In this document: positions 7,816 through 17,186 of the stretch, in pieces | How the letters are laid out: each line of letters begins with the position of its first letter | Position numbering within the stretch: position 1 is the first letter of the stretch | From: Cohnella herbarum | GTDB lineage: Bacteria; Bacillota; Bacilli; Paenibacillales; Paenibacillaceae | Assembly (NCBI RefSeq): GCF_012849095.1 | Contig: NZ_CP051680.1 | Location: 4,929,501 to 4,993,500 of the forward strand | DNA: 64,000 nucleotides | Direction: 5' to 3' | Notes under the pieces: generated by a model | Databases searched by the model: none | What the model saw: only the letters and a program-made list of their open reading frames with translations | Told to the model about the DNA's origin: nothing | Program-made: the position numbers and the translations under genes

Positions 7816-9093
7816 CTACGACGAATAAAAGCTCAGCACATCGCTCCATTTCCACTGCTCGTAGAAATTGGCTCCCGCATCCACATTTTTGATCCAGATC
7901 AAGGGATGTTTCCCGCCGCTGCCGGCGATTAAGACGTCAGCCTTGCTGCGATCGGATCGTACCCATCCGATCTGCTTAACGCTCGGAAGATATTGCGGAT
8001 TGAAATCGCCATAGTTTCTAGGGGCTTGAGTTAACGGCTTATAGCGCGGACCCTGCAGCTTAATCTCAACAAGATTAGGAAGCGGTTTGGTTGCCGGTCC
8101 ACCCGTCACGGCTCCTTTCCATTCCTTCGCCCTTGAAACTACGATGTGCTGCACGCCTTCCCATGAGAAGCTCTGATCGACGTAACCGGCAGGGGTGTAT
8201 GCGACAGGCTTACCGCTAGGAGCCTCTACGACTTTAAGCTCCTTGTTATTCGTGGCCTCTCTTCCCGCCCCGCCGATGTATGCCAGCTTGTCTCCCCGGT
8301 CCGCCCAACTAAACCACTCGCTGTTATTCGCCATTTGATCGACCTTCCTGAAGAAAGCGCCATTCTCGGATAAAATGCATAACGTATTCGCGTCAGCCGA
8401 CAGCGAGGCCGTTGGCGTAGCGAGGAACGCCATCCATTTGCCGGTGTCCGAGAACTTGAATACGCTCGTTCCTATGGCAAAAAAATCGTCCGACTGCTTA
8501 GGCAGCACATATAAGGTTTTAACAGCGGCACCCGTGTCTCCCTGAGGCGCAGGGATCCCGTTCCCCGTCAATGGGATTTTCAAAATACGAACAGGCGTCC
8601 AACCGTCGGGCAATAGCTCGGCCGTCGTTGACGCGACGAACCCGCTTCCGTCAGGCAGCCAGGAGAAATTATTGATCGCCTGCGCGACTTCCGCCGGACG
8701 GTTAGGCTTCTCGGCCGATATCCACGACAGCTTCTGCCCCTCTAGGAACGCGAGACGGTTACGGGCGGGCGACCATTGATAATTACCTCCTCCGGTAGCC
8801 GACACCGCCTGGCTTTGGGCGGTGGGAATATGCCACAGCCTTAGCTCCTGACGATCCTCGCCTTTCGTGTACGCAAGCCATTCTCCATCGTAAGACCATT
8901 TCGGATCGCGAATATACTCTCCTCTAGTCAATTGCCGCTCTGCGCCTCCGGATTTCATCCAGAGATCCCCTTCGCGAATGAACGCTGCTTTCAGCGAATC
9001 GGCGGGTTTCGCCGAAACGGTATCCAGCTTTCCCAGGAACAGAATGATGGCCACGACCACTAGCACCCGGTTTATTTTGTGAAACGTACGCAT
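7816..9093 (-). CDS. Secreted TolB-like beta-propeller protein
   Basis: A 425-residue protein with a signal peptide (hydrophobic 9-22, then DTVSAKPAD). The rest consists of propeller blades of the TolB/WD40-like type: WSYDGEWLAYTKG, WSPARNRLAFLEG, WLPDGSGFVAS, WADRGDKLAYIGG. The WxxDGxxxAY pattern recurs about every 40-50 residues, consistent with six or seven blades. Such proteins act outside the membrane as binding scaffolds, and no catalytic motif was seen. It lies 130 bp upstream of the glycine-rich wall-binding protein on the same strand, and no terminator was seen between them, so co-transcription is possible. A joint envelope role is inference. Confidence 0.78.
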   Translation of the reverse strand: MRTFHKINRVLVVVAIILFLGKLDTVSAKPADSLKAAFIREGDLWMKSGGAERQLTRGEYIRDPKWSYDGEWLAYTKGEDRQELRLWHIPTAQSQAVSATGGGNYQWSPARNRLAFLEGQKLSWISAEKPNRPAEVAQAINNFSWLPDGSGFVASTTAELLPDGWTPVRILKIPLTGNGIPAPQGDTGAAVKTLYVLPKQSDDFFAIGTSVFKFSDTGKWMAFLATPTASLSADANTLCILSENGAFFRKVDQMANNSEWFSWADRGDKLAYIGGAGREATNNKELKVVEAPSGKPVAYTPAGYVDQSFSWEGVQHIVVSRAKEWKGAVTGGPATKPLPNLVEIKLQGPRYKPLTQAPRNYGDFNPQYLPSVKQIGWVRSDRSKADVLIAGSGGKHPLIWIKNVDAGANFYEQWKWSDVLSFYSS

Positions 9094-9189
9094 CCTCGGT
9101 CACCTCATGGGGATCTGATTTGGGTATTATGCTTATCCAACCGTTCTACGTTGTCCCCGCGATGGAAAATTTATGCGATTGTTTCACGC

Positions 9190-9232
9190 AAAAAAAACCC
9201 GAGATTCCGCCTATGACCGGCAGTTTCTCGGG
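9190..9232 (-). terminator. Terminator of the HD-GYP gene
   Basis: Arms CCCGAGA (9198-9204) and TCTCGGG (9226-9232), followed on the minus strand by eight T (9190-9197). The stem lies about 37 bp after the HD-GYP stop codon. Confidence 0.88.
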
Positions 9233-9268
9233 AGTTTCCCTATTATCGTCGATTCTGAGAGCGCTTCC

Positions 9269-10282
9269 TCAGATCACGATTTCTTGAATATGGATATGTC
9301 TTTCTTGGCTCAGGTCAAGGAATACGTCTTCGACTCGGATCAAAGGGTTCGTATCGTCATGCGGGTTAATGTACACGACTTCACCCCACCGCCCGTCCGT
9401 CAGCTTCACCTTGCTCCCGAGAAGATTCCGAATCATCATCTTCAGGAACACGGATACAACCTCCGGATCCAATTCGCCGAACGCGCCGTTTCGCATTTCC
9501 ATAACGACCTTATGGAACGGAAGAGGATCGTGGTAAGGCCGCTTGGAAGACATGGCATGGAATACGTCGGCGACGGCGACGATTCGACTTAAAGGATCGA
9601 TCTCTTGAGCCCCTAACCGGTTCGGGTATCCTCTCGCGTCCAACCGCTCATGGTGCTGCAAGGCAACGAGAGCAACGCGAGGGCTTATTCCTTCTACTTC
9701 TCTCAGAATATCGTAGCCATATTCCGTATGCCGCTTAATTTCCTCGAACTCGTCCGCCGTCAGCTTGCCCGGTTTCAGCAGAATCTTGTCGGAAATCAGA
9801 ATTTTTCCGATATCGTGCAAGGTTGCAGCCATCGTTAAGATGGACAGTTCCTGCTCGCTCAGCTTCATCCATTTGCCGATCAGGGTAGATAACACGCCCA
9901 CTCCGATGTTGTGTTGATGGGTGTACTCGTCCTTGGCTTTCACCGATTCGAACAGTTGGAACACATCGGGGTGGGATGACACTTGCGCGACCAAGGGGAG
10001 TAGCTCGTTATTGATTTGGTCTACCGGCAGCTTCTTCGTCGTTCTAGCTTGCTCGAAGAGCTCCTTGGAATAGCTGGCAGCCTGTTTCACAAGCGCAGCC
10101 GGATCTACAAAGTCTTGGGGCGATTCATCTAAGAGCAAAATTTCGGAGGCATGGATATGATGCTGATCCAGCAATCGAATATAGCCTTCGTCAATGGTGA
10201 CTCGAGCAGGAACAAGTAACAATCCAATTGAATTTAAGACGTCGTGCTTTGCTTTTCTGCCCAATAGCTTCTCTAAGCTCAA
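9269..10282 (-). CDS. HD-GYP domain protein, probable cyclic-di-GMP phosphodiesterase
   Basis: A 337-residue protein that starts at TTG (10282), preceded by GGGGATG. The N-terminal 120 residues are an unassigned helical region. The HD-GYP domain covers about 130-290, with HDIGK (metal-binding HD), LKRHTEYGYDIL, and HHERLDARGYP in place of the common HHExxDGxGYP. The first Gly of the motif is thus Ala, but GYP is kept. The family degrades cyclic di-GMP (or related cyclic dinucleotides) using a di-iron centre. No receiver or membrane segment was seen, so it should be cytoplasmic. The C-terminal 50 residues are a small beta-rich extension. It stands as a single transcription unit with a strong terminator. 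Confidence 0.85.
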   Translation of the reverse strand: MSLEKLLGRKAKHDVLNSIGLLLVPARVTIDEGYIRLLDQHHIHASEILLLDESPQDFVDPAALVKQAASYSKELFEQARTTKKLPVDQINNELLPLVAQVSSHPDVFQLFESVKAKDEYTHQHNIGVGVLSTLIGKWMKLSEQELSILTMAATLHDIGKILISDKILLKPGKLTADEFEEIKRHTEYGYDILREVEGISPRVALVALQHHERLDARGYPNRLGAQEIDPLSRIVAVADVFHAMSSKRPYHDPLPFHKVVMEMRNGAFGELDPEVVSVFLKMMIRNLLGSKVKLTDGRWGEVVYINPHDDTNPLIRVEDVFLDLSQERHIHIQEIVI

Positions 10283-10373
10283 GTTAGTGTCATCCCCGCT
10301 CTATCCGTCTGCCGGAAAATAATGTTTAACGTCATATATAAGATAAAGCGACATCATTCTTCAAATATATCCA

Positions 10374-11306
10374 TTATACACCAATCTTCGACTTCCTCAA
10401 CAGTTCCCGAGCAAGCGTGAAAGCGGATCCGACTCTCGAAGCTCTGCCATTTACGCGAATATAGTCGTAATTGGTCAGAATAACGCCTGCGTCTTTAATC
10501 GCGTAAGCGAAATCGTCGTCCAGCATCAGCTTGAATTCCCACACGCGCTTCTCCCAATGAGGTACTTGCTCAAGCATGCGCGCATCCTCTACCGCCGGGT
10601 GAATGTAAGTTTCGCTTATTCCCTCGGGCAAGTCGTACATTTTCGCGATCATGGACTGCTTAAATCGCTCATAAGATTCGCCTTCCACGATGTGAAAAGG
10701 ATGCGACAACAGGTAATCGGGGATCGCTACCCCAAGCACGCCAGCGAGGGCCGAAGCCTTGGCAACGGTCCGCTCTACTCCCGGAATGGAGGCGAGCAGC
10801 GGGTCGGTCGGATGCACTTTACGGAATAACCGGAACGGCAGCTTCCACTTCGCGCATTGCTTCAGGACATGAGGAATATGGCTTCTTCCGGTAGCCATCC
10901 CGTACAAACTACCCATATGATTGTCGGCATGAGAGAGAGGAATCCGGAAACGCTTTGCTGCTTCATACTGGGCAACGAGCTCTTTCATTACCGCTCGGGT
11001 ATCCGCCCGGAGCTCGAACTCCTCGACCGTCTTGTGCATATGCCCGCTTTCGTCGTGAAGCGAGGGATCGCCGGTTAAGCTGCGCCACCGGATGGCATCG
11101 AATTCGCTCGTCAGCGTCAGATGCAATCCGATATTCGTTTGGCCCCTTCGCTTGCACCAATCGGCAGCCTCTTCGAAGCCCGGGGCCGGGGCCATGATCG
11201 TCGCCGAAGAAACCTTGCGCTCCTCCAGCAGATGCATGATCGCTTCGTTCATCGGCGGGCTTTGCCCGAAATCGTCGCAATTAATAATAAGATGTTTAGG
11301 ACTCAT
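10374..11306 (-). CDS. ChbG/HpnK-family (YdjC) carbohydrate deacetylase
   Basis: A 310-residue protein of the YdjC family. Metal ligands are visible in IINCDDFGQS (Asp pair), NIGLHLTLT (His) and SHADNHMGS (His). Relatives remove an N-acetyl group from small glycans, such as diacetylchitobiose-6-phosphate (ChbG) or hopanoid glycolipid precursors (HpnK). Its start overlaps the end of the MFS transporter gene by 11 bp, with GAGG upstream of the ATG, so it is translationally coupled to the transporter. The pair probably imports and deacetylates an acetylated sugar. Both depend on the promoter upstream of the transporter, where a cre-like site lies. Confidence 0.88.
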   Translation of the reverse strand: MSPKHLIINCDDFGQSPPMNEAIMHLLEERKVSSATIMAPAPGFEEAADWCKRRGQTNIGLHLTLTSEFDAIRWRSLTGDPSLHDESGHMHKTVEEFELRADTRAVMKELVAQYEAAKRFRIPLSHADNHMGSLYGMATGRSHIPHVLKQCAKWKLPFRLFRKVHPTDPLLASIPGVERTVAKASALAGVLGVAIPDYLLSHPFHIVEGESYERFKQSMIAKMYDLPEGISETYIHPAVEDARMLEQVPHWEKRVWEFKLMLDDDFAYAIKDAGVILTNYDYIRVNGRASRVGSAFTLARELLRKSKIGV

Positions 11307-12582
11307 CCGCGGGTTTCCTCTCTATTTTCACGAAGAACGAGATCGCGATGGATATGGCCAGTAGAATAAGCGGAACTACGCTGATCAAGTAACGGAAAGT
11401 CGATTCGGGATCGGGCCCCGGATTATCGCCGCTCTCATATCCGAATATAACGCCTACGACCAAGAAAGCTAGAGCCGAGATCAGTCCGCTGGAACGAACG
11501 ATGAACCCGCTGACCGCCGTATATACGCCCTCGCGCTTGCTTCCGGTCTTAGCGAAATCTTGATCGATAATGATGCTGTTCACGACCGGAGGCGTTACGA
11601 GGAATCCGGCCAACCCGAATCCGACTAATATGCCCGCGAGAATCCCGCTTACTAGGCTTGTTCCGAACCATAGAGGAATAACGGACAGCGCATATGCGAC
11701 GAATGACCATCTCCAAGCTTTGACCGGATCCACCTTGCGAATTAACCAGAACCAGACGCCGACAAGCGGGATGACGGAGACGAAGATGGACGCTAGCAGA
11801 ATCGTATTCTGGTCCTCTGGGATCTTAAGCACGTACTTCGCGTAAAAGGGAATCATCGAGCTGAGCAAGCCGTTAACGGTTTGGCCGAACGAATTCGCGA
11901 TATTGACCAACCAGAACGTCTTGTTGCTCAGCGTTTCCCGGAAAGCTTCTTTGAAGGGAAGCTGCGGTAACTTCCTGGCTTCCTCGTCTTCTTTGACGTT
12001 GCGTAGAAATAAGATCATAAGAGCGGCAAAGACTAACGCATAGATGATGGACATGTTGCCGAAGCCCAAGGCATCGAACAAGATTGGCGTAACCGCCGTT
12101 CCGATAAGGATGGCGACGATCTGGTAGCCTTGTTGAACCGCCGAAGCTTTGGCGCGCAGTCGATCTCCCTTGAACAGCTCAGGGAACAACGCTCCGTAAT
12201 TGACCCAGATCACGGTAGCGACCGCCTCGTAGAAAACGAGCCCGATGAGAAACCATGTGAAGAGACCCATCTCGGACAAGTTGCCCGGGGGCGAGAATAC
12301 CATGATGAACGAGAGCATGAACAACGGGATCGCGCCGAAAAGCCACGGGCGCCTGCGGCCATACTTGGTCTTCGTTCGGTCCGACCAATACCCGAACAAA
12401 GGTTGGTTTACGGCGTCCCAGATCAGGAAGATCGTTCGGGCTAGCGTTGCAAGGCCGATTCCGAGCCCGAGTTTGTCTACGTAATAGTAACTGTAGAACG
12501 TGCTGAACGCTTGGCTGGGAATCATCATGGCCAACATTCCGAAGGCATACATCATCGGGGAATTCAAATACCGCTGTTTCAT
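11296..12582 (-). CDS. MFS sugar:cation symporter, GPH (MelB-like) family
   Basis: About 428 residues with 12 predicted helices. The start is placed at the ATG at 12582 (MKQRYLNSPMMYAFG), which has GGAGG 12 nt upstream; the frame extends to 12702, but that part is not transporter-like. The loop DRTKTKYGRRRPWLFG between helices 2 and 3 is the signature of the glycoside-pentoside-hexuronide family. These carriers import sugars with H+ or Na+. The coupled deacetylase gene downstream suggests an N-acetylated disaccharide or similar substrate (inference). Confidence 0.88.
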   Translation of the reverse strand: MKQRYLNSPMMYAFGMLAMMIPSQAFSTFYSYYYVDKLGLGIGLATLARTIFLIWDAVNQPLFGYWSDRTKTKYGRRRPWLFGAIPLFMLSFIMVFSPPGNLSEMGLFTWFLIGLVFYEAVATVIWVNYGALFPELFKGDRLRAKASAVQQGYQIVAILIGTAVTPILFDALGFGNMSIIYALVFAALMILFLRNVKEDEEARKLPQLPFKEAFRETLSNKTFWLVNIANSFGQTVNGLLSSMIPFYAKYVLKIPEDQNTILLASIFVSVIPLVGVWFWLIRKVDPVKAWRWSFVAYALSVIPLWFGTSLVSGILAGILVGFGLAGFLVTPPVVNSIIIDQDFAKTGSKREGVYTAVSGFIVRSSGLISALAFLVVGVIFGYESGDNPGPDPESTFRYLISVVPLILLAISIAISFFVKIERKPADES

Positions 12583-12611
12583 GGAAAGCAACACCCTCCG
12601 CCATTGCATAA

Positions 12612-12625
12612 TGTAAACGCATTCA
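12612..12625 (-). promoter_or_regulatory. cre-like (CcpA) operator upstream of the symporter-deacetylase operon
   Basis: The minus strand reads TGAATGCGTTTACA, which differs from the cre consensus TGWAANCGNTNWCA at one position (T for A at position 5). It lies 30-43 bp upstream of the symporter start codon, between promoter and ribosome binding site, where CcpA binding would repress. It could instead be the operator of another LacI-family regulator. Confidence 0.6.
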
Positions 12626-12776
12626 TAAATTAAATTTACGTCAAGCCGGGTGCCGATATTCGATATTGAAGATTCGACTAGATTCGACTTCCAAGCCTGC
12701 AAGCTTTACTATTCGCTTTGGCAATGTCCCTTTCCTTCCTATATATTCGCAAACGGCCAACTTATCCCAGAAATGA

Positions 12777-12809
12777 TGGCCGGACGACGAGAAAACTTCC
12801 GCCCGGCCA
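12777..12809 (-). terminator. Probable terminator of the ger operon
   Basis: Arms TGGCCGG (12777-12783) and CCGGCCA (12803-12809), 35 bp beyond the gerC-like stop codon. The T-run on the minus strand is weak (CATCATTT). Confidence 0.5.
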
Positions 12810-12843
12810 GTCGTTCTATAGTCCATCCACTTAATTCTCCCGG

Positions 12844-13956
12844 TCATTGCGTGATCCCCGTATTTACGATTTGCACGGAAACATTCGTATTGAACATGAT
12901 CCGAGGATACGCTTCCTCCCAATCTAATTTCTTCCATATTTTGGGATGGTAAGACATGAGCCTGCGCGCGATGCCTAGTCCGTCGTGCTCGGACCTCTGC
13001 ATCGTTCGCACGACCGTTCTCGCTTCTTCCGTCAATTGTCCGGATAGGAACTTCTCCAATTCGTGCATCACTCTCATCTTGTACAGATGATTGCTCGGAT
13101 CTTCGACGACCGCGACCCTTAATTTAAGATTGAGATTTACGCTGATATCGCCTTCGCCCGATACCGATACTTTAAGTTTACGCTTTAACTTTTTGACATC
13201 TATCGTGACGTAGTTATAACTATTCGTTTTCTCCCGGTCAACCGACTTCAACGTTAATCTTAAGTTTTTGTTCTTCAAACCGGTCAGCAGCAAGTAGATT
13301 CTGGACTCGTCCAGATCTAACGTCTCGGTCATCTTTATTCCGCTAAATAGAGCGATGCCGTCAACGGTCGGCATCCCTTCTCTAATTAAGAGATAAGGCA
13401 ACGAAAAGTCATATCCTCGATCTAACGGATGCAGTGTCTGGATATTCACTTTCGGAATGGCCGTACCTTCCTCCTGGCTATTGAGAAGATCATCGATATA
13501 TAGGCCGATCGTCTTCGTCGCGATCTTCTTAAGCTGGACCATCTCTTGCGCCGTTCCTTTGGTTACGGCAATTCTCGCATTCAAAGGACTTTTCGAATCG
13601 CGGTAATACACGTCGAGGTAAGGCATAATGTCATGGTTTCTAACCAATTCTTCCCCGAATAGCAGGACGCGCATTTTCGCGGGAGAATAACCCCCGGATA
13701 CCTCTTCGTCAATGAGCTCCCTAGCATGCTGAGTGCTTCTTGCCACTACGGTATGTACTTCGCTGGAATCCTTGCTCCCCGCTTCCGTGACCGTGATATC
13801 CCGTATCGATACCGTTGCCTTAAGCATTCCGTTCGGGCCTTGATCCATGCCTCCTATGCTTACGTTCCGTTCGTTCTTCAAGAGCTGTTGGTCCCAACAT
13901 CCGGATAACATGAGGACAACGATCCCGATCGTTGCCCGAACCAGGATTTTTTTCAT
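12844..13956 (-). CDS. Spore germination receptor lipoprotein, Ger(x)C family
   Basis: A 370-residue lipoprotein with signal MKKILVRATIGIVVLMLSGC, whose lipobox Cys is residue 20, followed by WDQQLLKNE. This W-D start of the mature protein is typical of GerAC-type subunits. Three mixed alpha/beta domains are expected; the C-terminal part contains the family-like stretch YHPKIWKKLDWEEAYP. It is the C subunit of a nutrient germinant receptor in the inner spore membrane. Its start overlaps the B subunit gene by 4 bp. Expression is presumably in the forespore (sigma-G), as for other ger operons; this is family knowledge. Confidence 0.93.
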   Translation of the reverse strand: MKKILVRATIGIVVLMLSGCWDQQLLKNERNVSIGGMDQGPNGMLKATVSIRDITVTEAGSKDSSEVHTVVARSTQHARELIDEEVSGGYSPAKMRVLLFGEELVRNHDIMPYLDVYYRDSKSPLNARIAVTKGTAQEMVQLKKIATKTIGLYIDDLLNSQEEGTAIPKVNIQTLHPLDRGYDFSLPYLLIREGMPTVDGIALFSGIKMTETLDLDESRIYLLLTGLKNKNLRLTLKSVDREKTNSYNYVTIDVKKLKRKLKVSVSGEGDISVNLNLKLRVAVVEDPSNHLYKMRVMHELEKFLSGQLTEEARTVVRTMQRSEHDGLGIARRLMSYHPKIWKKLDWEEAYPRIMFNTNVSVQIVNTGITQ

Positions 13957-15053
13957 CCTCTCGCCTTTTCCTTTCCTTTGATTTTAAATAAATAAGAGAT
14001 GCACAACAGAACGATCGGTAGAACGACGAGCGTGGCGGTAGTCAGAATATTCACGATCAAACGCATCTTGTTAATCATGGCTTGATCATGCGGGATAAGC
14101 GCTATGATTAAAATAAGCAAGGCGGCGAACGGCACGGTTCCCGCGTGCCGCGTCTTGCCGAACAGGCTAGAAATCGCTTTGGCCGACATATAGAGGTACG
14201 CCATGACCGTCGAGATGACCACGATGGTCCAGATCGTCAAGAAATAGAGATCGGCGCGCTCGATTACCGTGAAGGTTAGCGATTTGACCATATAGAGAAC
14301 GGGCTGAGGAATAATCCTAAGTTCCTCGGGGCTAAAGACGATCAAGCAGGTAAATACCATAAACCCATATACGATAGTAGAGAAAACATTCGCGTATAGA
14401 GATGCCTTCAGAATCCCCTTGCTTCCTCCCTGTACGAAGGGGTAACACAACAGGATGATTTCGAAACCGTAGAACGAGTTCATCGATTCCGCCGTTCCGC
14501 GGGCAATGTTAGGTATTCCGGCATTATTAATCGGCAAAATATACATCAGATCGGCGTCCTGGTAGGCATACGTGGATATGAGAATCAGAATGAAAATCAA
14601 TCCGAACGTAAGGACGAAAAATCGGGCGATCGCGCGTAAATTTTCCTGAACCATATAGAGAGAAGTTCCGAGCATTAATACCAGGACGACCCAGCTGGGC
14701 GTGTTGGAGAATACCCAATCCCTTATTACATCCGCGAATAAGACCAGAATCAAGCTGCATTCGGCAATAAACATCGACAAATACACCAAGTGCACGATCT
14801 TACCCGCTACTTTCCCCAGCAGCAGCGGAAGAAACTCGAATACGTTCATCGTCGGAAATCTTCGACTTAACCCCCACATGATCGTAATAAGTCCGAACGC
14901 CCCGATTCCGGCAGTAAGGACCGAGATCCAAGCATCGTTGCCCGCGATGGACTCCACTATGGAGGGCAGGAACAGGATACTTACCCCGATCTGCGATTGA
15001 ATCACGAGAACCATGAACTGCCCCTGCGTAATCTGGTCCTTAGCCGCGACCAT
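13953..15053 (-). CDS. Spore germination receptor permease, GerAB family
   Basis: About 366 residues with ten predicted helices (APC-like fold, endospore germination permease). The ATG at 15053 is chosen because AAGGAGGAGACAAGG precedes it; a longer frame to 15104 has no site. The mature start MVAAKDQITQGQFMVLVIQ is typical of the family. It is the B subunit, thought to bind the germinant amino acid or sugar within the membrane. It overlaps the gerA-like gene by 14 bp and the gerC-like gene by 4 bp, so the three form one coupled operon. Confidence 0.93.
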   Translation of the reverse strand: MVAAKDQITQGQFMVLVIQSQIGVSILFLPSIVESIAGNDAWISVLTAGIGAFGLITIMWGLSRRFPTMNVFEFLPLLLGKVAGKIVHLVYLSMFIAECSLILVLFADVIRDWVFSNTPSWVVLVLMLGTSLYMVQENLRAIARFFVLTFGLIFILILISTYAYQDADLMYILPINNAGIPNIARGTAESMNSFYGFEIILLCYPFVQGGSKGILKASLYANVFSTIVYGFMVFTCLIVFSPEELRIIPQPVLYMVKSLTFTVIERADLYFLTIWTIVVISTVMAYLYMSAKAISSLFGKTRHAGTVPFAALLILIIALIPHDQAMINKMRLIVNILTTATLVVLPIVLLCISYLFKIKGKEKARG

Positions 15054-16578
15054 CCTTGTCTCCTCCTTCGGGCAGTTCTTCCACCAGCTTCTGCGAATGC
15101 GCATCGATAGGCCGTTCGTTTAATTTCCAGAAAGGGAACCGGAAGACGGCATCCTTCCAATCCTTAAACCTCAAGGGAGCGACGGGTGCAAAATAAGGCG
15201 TGCCGAAAGATTCCAGTTTGCAGAGATGGACGAAAATCAGCGTTATACTGAAGACGATCCCCATAAACCCGAGCAACGCGGCCGAGATCATGACCGGAAA
15301 ACGTAATAATCGAACCGAATTGCTCATTTCGTGCGAAGGCACGACGAAAGAAGCAATGGCCGTTAATGCCACGACGATGATCATCGGGTAGGATACGAGC
15401 CCGACCCGAACGACCGCGTCGCCGATGACCAATCCGCCTACGATTCCGATGGACTGGCCGATCGGGGCCGGCAACCGCATCCCCGCTTCCCTCAGCAGCT
15501 CGATCGTCAGTTCCATGAATAATGCTTCCAGAATAGGCGGATACGGAATTTTCTCCACGCTGCCTTTAATCTGATAGAACAATTCCATCGGAATAACTTC
15601 GTAATGGAACGATACGACCGCAATATAGTAAGCGGGGAGAGTTATCGCTATGAAAAAGCTGAACAGTCGCAACAGCCTAATGAACGTACCCGCCAAGGAG
15701 CGGCTATTGTAATCATCGGGCGACTGATAGAACACGAAGAAGGTCGAAGGTACGATTAACACGGCCGGAGTCCCATCCATCAAGAGGGCAACGCGGCCTT
15801 CCAGCAGATTTCCGGCCACCCTATCCGGCCGTTCCGTCTGCAAGATTTGAGGAAAAGGCGAATAGGACTCGTTCTCTATGTATTCGAGCATGAGGTAACC
15901 GTTCATCACGTTGTCCGCGTTAATGGTCTTGATTCGACGTTCGATCTCCTCCACGACATCCGCGCTGGCTAGATCGTTCATATACACGATCGATATGTCC
16001 GTCTTCGTCATCTTGCCTATCGTATATTTGCGGACAACCAAATTGCGGCTATTGATTTGCTTCCGAACGAGTTGAAGGTTAACGAGCATGCTCTCGATAA
16101 AGCCGTCATGCGCCCCTTGGACGGCTTTCTCGTTCTGGGGCTCGTCCACGGATCTATTGTTGATCACATTGACTTTAATGGCACGGCAAACGGGATACCC
16201 TTCAAGAAAGAGAATCGCGTATCCCTGCATCATGTAGTCGATCGCGTTCTCAAGATTCGTCAGTTTCTCCACGCTGACTGAAGTCAGGTCGCGGTCGAGA
16301 TTCACCTCGCGCGCCCGCTGCATCGGCTCTAGAATAAATTCATGTATTTTATTCGGGTCAGTAACGGAATTCAGATAGAGGAGTCGGCCTTGTTCCGAAA
16401 GATAGCTAATCGGCCGGCTTACCAGATCGGCAGTTTGGAAGAGTGCCCGATTGACGTACGAAAGGTTATCTTTAACCGTAGCGGAAACGTTCTCGCTCGC
16501 CTGCACGGTACGGGAAGACTTTCTCGCCCCTTTGCTCGTACGCCGATTGTTGGAAAAGATCCGACTGAAGAAACCCAT
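15040..16578 (-). CDS. Spore germination receptor subunit, GerAA family
   Basis: A 512-residue A subunit with a soluble N-terminal domain (about 1-290) and a C-terminal membrane domain of four to five helices. Family-like stretches are RVALLMDGTPAVLIVPSTFF, YQSPDDYNSR and LREAGMRLPAPIGQSIGIVG, the last highly conserved in GerA proteins. The basic N-terminus (NNRRTSKGARKSSR) varies in the family. It is the first gene of a gerA-gerB-gerC operon. A sigma-G-like pattern (GAATAA about 19 bp before CAATACC) lies 26-60 bp upstream, but the spacing is not ideal. The germinant cannot be predicted. Confidence 0.94.
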   Translation of the reverse strand: MGFFSRIFSNNRRTSKGARKSSRTVQASENVSATVKDNLSYVNRALFQTADLVSRPISYLSEQGRLLYLNSVTDPNKIHEFILEPMQRAREVNLDRDLTSVSVEKLTNLENAIDYMMQGYAILFLEGYPVCRAIKVNVINNRSVDEPQNEKAVQGAHDGFIESMLVNLQLVRKQINSRNLVVRKYTIGKMTKTDISIVYMNDLASADVVEEIERRIKTINADNVMNGYLMLEYIENESYSPFPQILQTERPDRVAGNLLEGRVALLMDGTPAVLIVPSTFFVFYQSPDDYNSRSLAGTFIRLLRLFSFFIAITLPAYYIAVVSFHYEVIPMELFYQIKGSVEKIPYPPILEALFMELTIELLREAGMRLPAPIGQSIGIVGGLVIGDAVVRVGLVSYPMIIVVALTAIASFVVPSHEMSNSVRLLRFPVMISAALLGFMGIVFSITLIFVHLCKLESFGTPYFAPVAPLRFKDWKDAVFRFPFWKLNERPIDAHSQKLVEELPEGGDKDGRG

Positions 16579-16713
16579 ACTCGCACCCCATGACTTTTAC
16601 CATTTTCAGGGTATTGTTTCCCGAGCCTATCCATCTTATTCCGCCATGACTTATGGACGATCGATTGAATTTGCTATAATAAACAGATACCCAGCAGAAA
16701 AGGCGGCAACGAC

Positions 16714-17124
16714 ATGAACGATACGGACGCGGTTGTCCTTAAACTCCGGCTAGTCAAAAATACTCTTTCCTCCTACTTCATGAAGACGCTCCCCCAATAT
16801 GGGATTACTCCTATTATGATGTACGTAATGGAATATTTACGCAGCCATGCCGAGGCGATCGCCGTGGATATCGCGAATGAATTCGGAATGACGAGGGGAG
16901 CCGTCTCGCAACTGCTCGACAAGCTTGAGGAGCATCAGCTCGTCGTGCGCAAGCCTCACCCGACTAGCCGTAGAAGCCTGCAGATCGAGATCACTCCCAA
17001 AGGAAACGAAATCATCGATCAAATGCTACGCGCCTACAATACGGAGATCGAGCAGCTCGTTACTTCTTATTCTCCCGAAGAGCGGAAAGCGTTAAGGCTG
17101 CTTCTGGATAAACTTCCTTTATAA
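16714..17124 (+). CDS. MarR-family transcriptional regulator
   Basis: A 136-residue winged-helix protein. The recognition region is AIAVDIANEFGMTRGAVSQL followed by the wing LVVRKPHPTSRRS. A TATAAT box at 16675-16680 and the site GGCGG lie upstream of the ATG. It is followed by a terminator and then by an SDR gene whose upstream region has a TGTTTA-n5-TAAACA dyad. MarR proteins bind such dyads as dimers, so the SDR gene is the likely target. The ligand is unknown. Confidence 0.88.
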   Translation: MNDTDAVVLKLRLVKNTLSSYFMKTLPQYGITPIMMYVMEYLRSHAEAIAVDIANEFGMTRGAVSQLLDKLEEHQLVVRKPHPTSRRSLQIEITPKGNEIIDQMLRAYNTEIEQLVTSYSPEERKALRLLLDKLPL

Positions 17125-17127
17125 ATC

Positions 17128-17150
17128 CCCGCCTACGAGGCGGGATTTTT
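17128..17150 (+). terminator. Terminator of the marR-like gene
   Basis: Arms CCCGCCT (17128-17134) and AGGCGGG (17138-17144), with a 3-nt loop, followed by ATTTTT. It sits just after the stop codon. Confidence 0.85.
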
Positions 17151-17186
17151 CTTTTCGGGGTTGATTTTTTTGTTTAGAAGTAATAC

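Noticed and set aside
12641..12937. A 98-codon minus-strand open frame between the symporter and gerC-like genes.
   Set aside because: It overlaps the end of the gerC-like gene in another frame and has no site or domain.
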